Shown: piece by piece, positions 1 to 5,020 of the stretch
Layout: the number at the start of each line of letters is the position of its first letter
Position numbering within the stretch: position 1 is the first letter of the stretch
Source of the DNA: an uncultured Bacteroidales bacterium
GTDB taxonomy: Bacteria; Bacteroidota; Bacteroidia; Bacteroidales; P3
Reading direction: 5' to 3'
NCBI GenBank assembly: GCA_947177315.1
Contig: CAMWTX010000127.1
Span: 1-5,020 of the forward strand
Length of the DNA: 5,020 nt
Made by a program: the position numbers and the translations under genes
Notes under the pieces: model-generated
Database searches by the model: none
The model's input: only the letters and a program-made list of their open reading frames with translations
Told to the model about the DNA's origin: nothing

Positions 1-2420
1 GGCACGTTCTCAAAAAACTCCACCGCCTGCGAGATGCTCATATCCAGCACATCGTTAATCGACTTGCCTTTGTAGCGTATCTCCAAGGTCTCGCGGTTGT
101 AGCGTTTGCCGTTGCATTCCTCGCAGGTTACATATACGTCGGGCAGAAAGTTCATTTCGATGGTTTCAAGCCCTGCGCCGCTGCACTTTTCGCACCGTCC
201 GCCCTTTACGTTGAACGAGAAACGCCCGGCCTTGTAGCCGCGTATCTTGGAATCGGGCAGTTCGGCGTAGAGTTGGCGTATGTCGTCGAAAACGCCCACA
301 TAGGTGGCGGGGTTCGAGCGCGGAGAACGCCCGATAGGGGCTTGATCAACCTCGATTACCTTGTCGATATGGCCCAATCCTTCGATGTTTTTGTAGGGGA
401 GGGGTTCGGTTTGGGAACGGTAGAAATAGCGGCTCAGCACCGGTTGCAGCGTTTGCCCCACCAAGGAGGATTTGCCGCTGCCCGAAACACCGGTTACACA
501 GATAAACGTGCCCAAAGGAATATCGAGATCTACATTCTTGAGGTTATGTCCGGTGGCGCCTTCCAGCAACAGGTGTTTGCCGTTGCCTTTGCGTCTTTGC
601 TGCGGCACGGCGATTTGCCGGATGCCGTTGAGGTAGTCGGTGGTGATGGATTTCTGCCGGAGAAATTCGGCAGGCGTTCCGCAGGCGGTTACCTTGCCGC
701 CCTGCAGGCCCGAACCGGGGCCTATATCCACAATGTAATCGGCCTCGCGCATCATTTCCTCATCGTGTTCCACCACAATTACGGTATTGCCCATATCGCG
801 CAGATGCTTGAGCGAATCTATGAGTTTGTGGTTGTCGCGCTGGTGCAGCCCGATGCTGGGTTCATCCAGGATATAGAGCACGCCCACCAGTTTCGAGCCT
901 ATCTGCGTGGCCAGACGGATACGTTGGGATTCGCCGCCCGAAAGCCCGCCCGTTTCGCGGCCCAAAGACAGATAGCCGATACCCACGTCTAAAAGGAAAC
1001 CGATACGGTTCTTGATTTCGCGCAGTATCTCATGCCCGATCTTGCGCTGGCTTTCGCTCAGTTGGGGTTCCACCTCGCTGATCCATTGGTGCAGTTCGTC
1101 AAGCCCCATGGCCGAAAGCTGGGCTATGTTTTTGTCGGCAATCTTGTAGTGCAGGGATATCTTTTGCAGGCGGTCGCCGCCGCATTCGCTGCAGGTGCGG
1201 GTGGTCATGAACTGCGCCGCCCATTTCTGTTCGCGCGGCCCGCCTTCTTCGTAGAGCCGTTTGAGGTAGAAGAAAAGCCCGTCAAAGTCTATGTCTATCT
1301 TGCGCGTAACCCCCAAAGCCTTGTTCTTTTCCTCCACGCATTTGTGTTCGCCCTTCAGAATGGCGTCAAGCCCTTCCTTGCTGATTTTTTTGATAGGCGT
1401 GCGCAAATCAAAACCGTAAACCTTTCCGATCAGTTCCATTTGCGAAAGAATCCAGCCTTCGCCCAGATGGCTGTCTTTCTTATCGGTGCTGACGGGTACC
1501 AGTCCGCCTTGGTTGATGCAGAGGTTCGGGTCGGGAATGATTTTGTCCATGTCGGGAAAAATCTCTTTTCCCAGCCCGTTGCATACCGGGCAGGCACCGT
1601 AAGGCGAGTTGAACGAAAAAGTGTTGGGCTCGGGTTCGGGATAGGAAATGCCGGAGGTGGGGCACATCAAGGTCTTGCTGTAATAATGCGCTTTTTGGGT
1701 GGCCTCATCATAAATCATCACACGCCCCTTGCCTTGTTTCAAGGCGGCTTTGATGCTTTGGGAAAGACGGCTCCTGTTCTTTTCGTTCACCGTCATTTTG
1801 TCAATCACCACCTCGATGTCGTGCGTTTTGTAGCGGTCCAGATACATACCGAAAGTAATATCGGTAATCTCGCCGTCGGCACGCACTTTCAGGTAACCTT
1901 GTTTGCGCACGCTTTCGAACAGCTCGCGGTAATGTCCTTTGCGGCCGCTTACCAGTGGGGCGAGAATCAGAATGCGTTTTTCCCCGTAGTCTTTCAGAAT
2001 CAGGTCTTGTATCTGCTCCTCGGTGTATTTTACCATTTTTTCGCCGGTAACGTAGGAATAGGCTTCCCCGATACGGGCAAAGAGCAAACGCAGGTAGTCG
2101 TAGATTTCGGTAACGGTGCCCACCGTGGAACGGGGGTTCTTGTTGGTGGTCTTCTGCTCGATGGCGATTACCGGGCTCAAGCCCTCGATCTTATCTACGT
2201 CGGGGCGTTCCAGCGTGCCGATGAACTGGCGGGCGTAGGCCGAAAAGGTTTCCATATAGCGGCGTTGCCCTTCGGCGTAGATGGTGTCGAAGGCGATAGA
2301 CGATTTGCCGCTGCCGCTCAAGCCGGTGATCACGATGAGTTTGTTGAGCGGAAGCTTCAGGTCTATGTTCTGCAGGTTGTGCGCCCGCGCTCCATATACG
2401 GATAGTTGTTTGCTTTCCAT
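1..2420 (-). CDS. uvrA: UvrA, excinuclease ABC subunit A (C-terminus beyond window)
   Basis: UvrA is the ABC-type ATPase that, with UvrB, finds bulky lesions in bacterial nucleotide excision repair and loads UvrB for incision by UvrC. It acts in the cytoplasm as a dimer. Seen in the translation: Walker A of the first ATPase half, GLSGSGKSS, at residues 33-41 (K39); the family stretch IEQKTTNKNPRSTVGT near 100; a UvrB-binding/insertion region; first zinc region C253, S256, C277, C280, with the second Cys missing; CxxC at 410/413; signature LSGGESQR at 493-500; Walker B LDEPSIGLH at 518-526; VVEHDEE near 550; second Walker A, GVSGSGKSS, at 644-652 (K650); intact second zinc finger C743, C746, C766, C769. 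About 806 of the usual ~940 residues are present; the second signature and second Walker B lie off the left edge. The ATG at 2418-2420 is secure because an in-frame TAA lies only 9 bases upstream. The frame is unbroken. It follows recG by 1 base. The single-copy repair class is more likely than a UvrA2 paralogue because the UvrB-binding region is present. Confidence 0.97.
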   Translation of the reverse strand, partial: MESKQLSVYGARAHNLQNIDLKLPLNKLIVITGLSGSGKSSIAFDTIYAEGQRRYMETFSAYARQFIGTLERPDVDKIEGLSPVIAIEQKTTNKNPRSTVGTVTEIYDYLRLLFARIGEAYSYVTGEKMVKYTEEQIQDLILKDYGEKRILILAPLVSGRKGHYRELFESVRKQGYLKVRADGEITDITFGMYLDRYKTHDIEVVIDKMTVNEKNRSRLSQSIKAALKQGKGRVMIYDEATQKAHYYSKTLMCPTSGISYPEPEPNTFSFNSPYGACPVCNGLGKEIFPDMDKIIPDPNLCINQGGLVPVSTDKKDSHLGEGWILSQMELIGKVYGFDLRTPIKKISKEGLDAILKGEHKCVEEKNKALGVTRKIDIDFDGLFFYLKRLYEEGGPREQKWAAQFMTTRTCSECGGDRLQKISLHYKIADKNIAQLSAMGLDELHQWISEVEPQLSESQRKIGHEILREIKNRIGFLLDVGIGYLSLGRETGGLSGGESQRIRLATQIGSKLVGVLYILDEPSIGLHQRDNHKLIDSLKHLRDMGNTVIVVEHDEEMMREADYIVDIGPGSGLQGGKVTACGTPAEFLRQKSITTDYLNGIRQIAVPQQRRKGNGKHLLLEGATGHNLKNVDLDIPLGTFICVTGVSGSGKSSLVGQTLQPVLSRYFYRSQTEPLPYKNIEGLGHIDKVIEVDQAPIGRSPRSNPATYVGVFDDIRQLYAELPDSKIRGYKAGRFSFNVKGGRCEKCSGAGLETIEMNFLPDVYVTCEECNGKRYNRETLEIRYKGKSINDVLDMSISQAVEFFENV

Positions 2421-2429
2421 GTCAGCTTA
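2418..2429 (-). other. recG stop / uvrA start coupling junction
   Basis: Reading the minus strand, the 12 bases are TAAGCTGACATG. They hold an in-frame TAA for the uvrA frame (2427-2429), then the recG TGA (2422-2424), one spacer base, and the uvrA ATG (2418-2420). The uvrA initiation region therefore lies inside the last codons of recG. The preceding bases are A-rich (GGCAAAAATAAG) with no Shine-Dalgarno, as is usual in Bacteroidota. This arrangement suggests termination-reinitiation or local unfolding by ribosomes finishing recG. The coupling is inferred; the spacing is seen directly. Confidence 0.7.
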
Positions 2430-4524
2430 TTTTTGCCCAAAAGTTTTCTTTTCCCTCTTTCTGCATTTCCTTTGCCAGGCCTTGGTGTTCGGGCTTCACC
2501 AGGTCGGGGTCTTCCTGTAGTATTTCCGTGGCCGAATAACGGGCGGCGCGTACAATGTTCTCGTCTTGCACGATGTCCGCCAGTTTCAGGGCCAAAAGAC
2601 CGCTTTGCCGCGTTCCCTGCAAATCGCCCGGGCCGCGCAGTTTCAGGTCGGCTTCGGCAATCTTGAAACCGTCGTTGGTGGCCACCATTGTTTGGATGCG
2701 TTCCTGGGCGTCTTGGCTCAGTTTGTCGGAACTCATCAGGATACAGAACGACTGTTCCGCGCCACGACCCACACGGCCGCGCAGCTGGTGCAGTTGCGCC
2801 AGCCCGAAACGCTCGCTGTTCTCGATTACCATCACGCTCGCGTTGGGCACATCCACGCCCACCTCGATAACCGTGGTGGCCACCATGATTTGCGTTTCAC
2901 CTTTCTTGAACCGCTGCATTTCGAATTCCTTGGCTTCGGCTTTCATCTTTCCGTGCACGATGCTCAGCTGGTAGTCGGGTATCGGAAAGGCGCGGCTTAT
3001 GCTTTCATAACCGTCCATCAGGTCTTTCAAATCCGAATTTTCCGACTCCTGGATAAGCGGATAAACGATATAGACCTGCCGGCCCTTGGCTATTTCCTGC
3101 CGCATAAAGGCAAAGAGCTTCAATCGGTCTCTGTCGGTAAGGTGAAGGGTCTTTACCGGCTTGCGGTTGGGCGGCAGTTCATCAATTACCGACACTTCCA
3201 AATCGCCGTAAAGGGTCATGCCGAGCGTACGCGGAATGGGGGTGGCGGTCATTACCAACACATGGGGCGGAACCTTGCTTTTAGCCCACAGCCGGGCGCG
3301 TTGCGCCACCCCGAAACGGTGTTGCTCGTCGATTACCGCAAGCCCCAGGTTCCGGAACACCACATCTTCTTCCAGCACCGCGTGGGTGCCTACCAGCAGG
3401 TGCATCTGCCCGTCGGCAAGCAGGTTCAGCAATATGTCGCGGTCTTTCTTGGTGGTCGAGCCCGTGAGCAGCCCGATACGCACGTTCATTTTGGCCAGCA
3501 TCTTCGACAGGCTCGCAAAATGCTGTTTCGCCAGAATTTCGGTGGGAGCCATCAGGCAGGCCTGAAAACCGTTATCGACCGCCAGCAGCATGCACATCAG
3601 GGCCACGATGGTTTTTCCGCTGCCCACATCGCCTTGCAGGAGGCGGTTCATCTGATAGCCGGTGCGGGTGTCGCCGCGTATTTCCTTTACCACGCGCTTC
3701 TGCGCGCCGGTAAGTTCAAAGGCAAGGTTGTTGTTGAAGAAATACAGGAAATTGTCGCCCACTTTGTCGAACACCAAGCCGCGAACCTTGCTGGCGCGCA
3801 GTTTCTGTTTGAGAATCTTGAGTTGCAGGAACAGCAGCTCTTCGAACTTGAGGCGTTGGCGCGCCGCTTCGGCAAAGGCAAGGCTGTCGGGGTGGTGTAT
3901 CTGCCGGTAGGCATCCTCGCGCGAAAGCAGGCGGTAACGGCCCACGATATGGGGCGGCAGTATTTCGGGAATGCTTTTGTAGGCCTGGAGGCACAGGTTC
4001 TGCGTGATGCCGGCCATCACCTTGGCCGAAAGACCCCGGTTCTTCATGTTCTCGGTGGAGGGATAGAGCGGCTGTATGCCCAAGCCCTCGCCCTCGGCGG
4101 GTTTATCGGGGTCTATGGTCTCGATTTCGGGGTGGTTGAGACTCAGTTGGTGGTTAAAAATCACCGGTTTTCCAAACGCACTGATAAAAGCGTTGGTCTT
4201 TACCTTTTGTGAAATCCATTTGATGCCCGAGAACCATACCAGTTCGATGCTTCCCGTTTCGTCGGTGAGACGGGCGGTAAAGCGTTTGCTTTTGCCGAAT
4301 CCCTTTTCGGCGATGCCGGTAATCCGGCCCCTTATCGCCACCGGGTTGCGGTCGTCGCGAATCTGCCCGATCTTGATGAAATTTCCTTTTTCGACATAGC
4401 GGAACGGAAAATAATTCAACAGGTCCCAATAGGTACGTATGCCCGCTTCGGCTTTCAATACTTGAGCCTTGGCAGGGCCTACGCCCTTGAGGTATTCTAT
4501 CTCTTGTGAACCGAAATCGAACAT
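2422..4524 (-). CDS. recG: RecG, ATP-dependent DNA helicase
   Basis: RecG is a superfamily 2 double-stranded DNA translocase that regresses stalled replication forks and branch-migrates Holliday junctions and D-/R-loops. The product is 700 residues, close to the 693 of E. coli RecG, and looks intact. Seen in order: a helix-hairpin-helix-like N-terminus (YLKGVGPAKAQVL, about 11-23); the OB-fold wedge domain, roughly 45-150, which splits the fork; Walker A LLQGDVGSGKT at 295-305 (K304); APTEILAKQH (motif Ia); DEQH box at 399-402 followed by RFGV; TATPIPRTL at 426-434; ATTVIEVGVDVPNA (motif V); QLHQLRGRVGRG at 577-588 (motif VI); and the RecG-specific TRG region with LRGPGDLQGTRQSG ending at 642. 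I chose the ATG at 4522-4524. It gives the normal family N-terminus (MFDFGSQEIEYLKGVGP) and begins 8 bases after the upstream stop. The frame stays open to an ATG at 4668, but that adds 48 Arg/Lys/Leu-rich residues overlapping the previous gene. The bases before the start (GAATAAAACGGAAT) hold no strong Shine-Dalgarno. The gene ends in TGA one base before uvrA. Confidence 0.97.
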   Translation of the reverse strand: MFDFGSQEIEYLKGVGPAKAQVLKAEAGIRTYWDLLNYFPFRYVEKGNFIKIGQIRDDRNPVAIRGRITGIAEKGFGKSKRFTARLTDETGSIELVWFSGIKWISQKVKTNAFISAFGKPVIFNHQLSLNHPEIETIDPDKPAEGEGLGIQPLYPSTENMKNRGLSAKVMAGITQNLCLQAYKSIPEILPPHIVGRYRLLSREDAYRQIHHPDSLAFAEAARQRLKFEELLFLQLKILKQKLRASKVRGLVFDKVGDNFLYFFNNNLAFELTGAQKRVVKEIRGDTRTGYQMNRLLQGDVGSGKTIVALMCMLLAVDNGFQACLMAPTEILAKQHFASLSKMLAKMNVRIGLLTGSTTKKDRDILLNLLADGQMHLLVGTHAVLEEDVVFRNLGLAVIDEQHRFGVAQRARLWAKSKVPPHVLVMTATPIPRTLGMTLYGDLEVSVIDELPPNRKPVKTLHLTDRDRLKLFAFMRQEIAKGRQVYIVYPLIQESENSDLKDLMDGYESISRAFPIPDYQLSIVHGKMKAEAKEFEMQRFKKGETQIMVATTVIEVGVDVPNASVMVIENSERFGLAQLHQLRGRVGRGAEQSFCILMSSDKLSQDAQERIQTMVATNDGFKIAEADLKLRGPGDLQGTRQSGLLALKLADIVQDENIVRAARYSATEILQEDPDLVKPEHQGLAKEMQKEGKENFWAKIS

Positions 4525-4532
4525 ATTCCGTT

Positions 4533-5020
4533 TTATTCTCTCGAACCTAAAATGGTGATGCTTCCGCTCTGGTATTTCTTCTTGCCGTAGGCGTTCCTGT
4601 AGGAGATAAAGTAGAAGTAAGCGCCGTCGGGGAGTTTTTTGTTGCCGTTTTTCAGACAGCCGTTCCATGCAAACTCATCGGGATTCTTCAGTTTTTCGTG
4701 CAGCACGTGCGTGCCCTTGCGATCCACAATCAGGACATCCACCTCGTAGCAATGGTCAATCTGTTTGAACTTAAGCACGTCGTTCACGCCGTCGCCATTG
4801 GGAGTGAACACATTGGGCACGGACAGGCTCGGCTTGCAGTCCTCTTCGGAAACGGTAATCTGCCGGGTGTTGACGCAACCCATCGTATCGACCACGAACA
4901 GGGCTAAGGAAACCTCCTTGTCCACCTTGATAACGGACGGAGAAAAGAGCGAGGTATCGTCCAAGGGCGAGAAAAGGTCGTCGAGGTTGCCCTCCTGCCA
5001 GCTGTAGCGCGTGGAGGGAA
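4533..5020 (-). CDS. Gliding motility-associated C-terminal (CHU_C-type) domain surface protein, 5' end beyond window
   Basis: Only the C-terminal 161 residues are present; the frame is open to the right edge and ends in TAA at 4533-4535. The first ~60 residues (from RYSWQEG through VVDTMGCVNTRQITV) resemble an Ig/PKD-like beta-sandwich ending in the typical 'D..GC' strand of Bacteroidota surface proteins. The remainder matches the gliding-motility-associated C-terminal domain: VPNVFTPNGDGVND at 4779-4820 is its hallmark, followed by a hydrophobic strand, a Trp-containing turn (FAWNG), LPDGAYFYFISY, and a final strand ending SGSITIL. In this family the domain usually ends large exported proteins, and type IX secretion has been linked to it, so the protein is probably surface-exposed or secreted; a signal peptide would be outside the window. 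One oddity is that the usual NRWG-like motif reads DRKG (4713-4724). A TTG at 4962-4964 could be scored as a start but is internal. The specific function is unknown. The gene lies 8 bases upstream of recG and is probably on the same transcript, with no obvious functional link. Confidence 0.88.
   Translation of the reverse strand, partial: PSTRYSWQEGNLDDLFSPLDDTSLFSPSVIKVDKEVSLALFVVDTMGCVNTRQITVSEEDCKPSLSVPNVFTPNGDGVNDVLKFKQIDHCYEVDVLIVDRKGTHVLHEKLKNPDEFAWNGCLKNGNKKLPDGAYFYFISYRNAYGKKKYQSGSITILGSRE

Noticed and set aside
273..992. 239-codon plus-strand open frame opposite the C-terminal half of uvrA
   Set aside because: Mirror frame of uvrA, ending opposite a TTA Leu codon; no independent coding evidence.
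1032..2405. 457-codon plus-strand open frame opposite uvrA
   Set aside because: Same cause: it mirrors uvrA codon for codon and ends at a CTA Leu codon of uvrA. The minus-strand frame carries both UvrA Walker A motifs and the zinc motifs.
2566..4212. 548-codon plus-strand open frame opposite recG
   Set aside because: It is in exact codon register with recG, contains no recognisable domain, and is explained by scarcity of TTA/CTA/TCA codons in recG. The minus-strand translation is an unmistakable RecG.
4525..4668. 48-residue N-terminal extension of RecG from an ATG at 4668
   Set aside because: It would overlap the upstream CHU_C gene by more than 130 bases. Its Arg/Lys/Leu-rich composition looks like an out-of-frame shadow, and the start at 4524 gives the normal RecG N-terminus.
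4533..4964. A separate small 143-residue protein starting at the TTG at 4962-4964
   Set aside because: The frame continues open upstream to the window edge with sensible beta-sandwich residues (RYSWQEG and onward), so TTG is an internal Leu codon of a larger protein.
1..5020. CRISPR array, tandem repeats, insertion sequence, tRNA or other RNA gene
   Set aside because: Coding sequence of three recognisable genes fills the window apart from 9 intergenic bases; no repeated units, terminal inverted repeats or RNA-like folds were noticed by eye.

Overview
The window is a compact, single-direction gene block from a bacterium, almost certainly a member of the Bacteroidota and probably of the Bacteroidales. 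All three genes are read from the minus strand, so transcription runs from position 5020 towards position 1. The taxonomic call rests on the gliding-motility/type IX-type C-terminal domain of the first gene, on A-rich sequence instead of clear Shine-Dalgarno motifs before the starts, and on the flavour of the UvrA and RecG proteins. Base composition is a little above half G+C by eye. That would fit a GC-richer Bacteroidales lineage, but genus cannot be fixed from this sequence.

Layout in transcription order. (1) 5020-4533 is the C-terminal end of a secreted or surface protein: an Ig/PKD-like beta-sandwich segment followed by a gliding-motility-associated C-terminal (CHU_C-type) domain. Its 5' part lies outside the window. 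(2) 4524-2422 is a complete recG, encoding the 700-residue ATP-dependent branch-migration helicase, with all helicase motifs intact. (3) 2420-1 is uvrA, encoding the nucleotide excision repair damage-recognition ATPase. About 806 codons are present and the C-terminal ~130 residues run off the left edge.

The intergenic gaps are 8 bases (4525-4532) and 1 base (2421), so no stretch lacks a gene and there is no room for a separate promoter or terminator between the genes. recG and uvrA are probably co-transcribed and translationally coupled. Both products act on damaged DNA: UvrA loads UvrB at lesions, and RecG remodels stalled forks and Holliday junctions. The upstream surface-protein gene has no evident functional link and may simply share the transcript.

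No RNA gene, mobile element, repeat array or CRISPR was seen, and I found no convincing undescribed system. The points worth a second look are a degenerate first zinc-binding motif in UvrA (three of four cysteines), the one-base recG/uvrA junction, an altered NRWG-type motif in the surface protein, and very long open frames opposite the real genes that are explained by codon usage.
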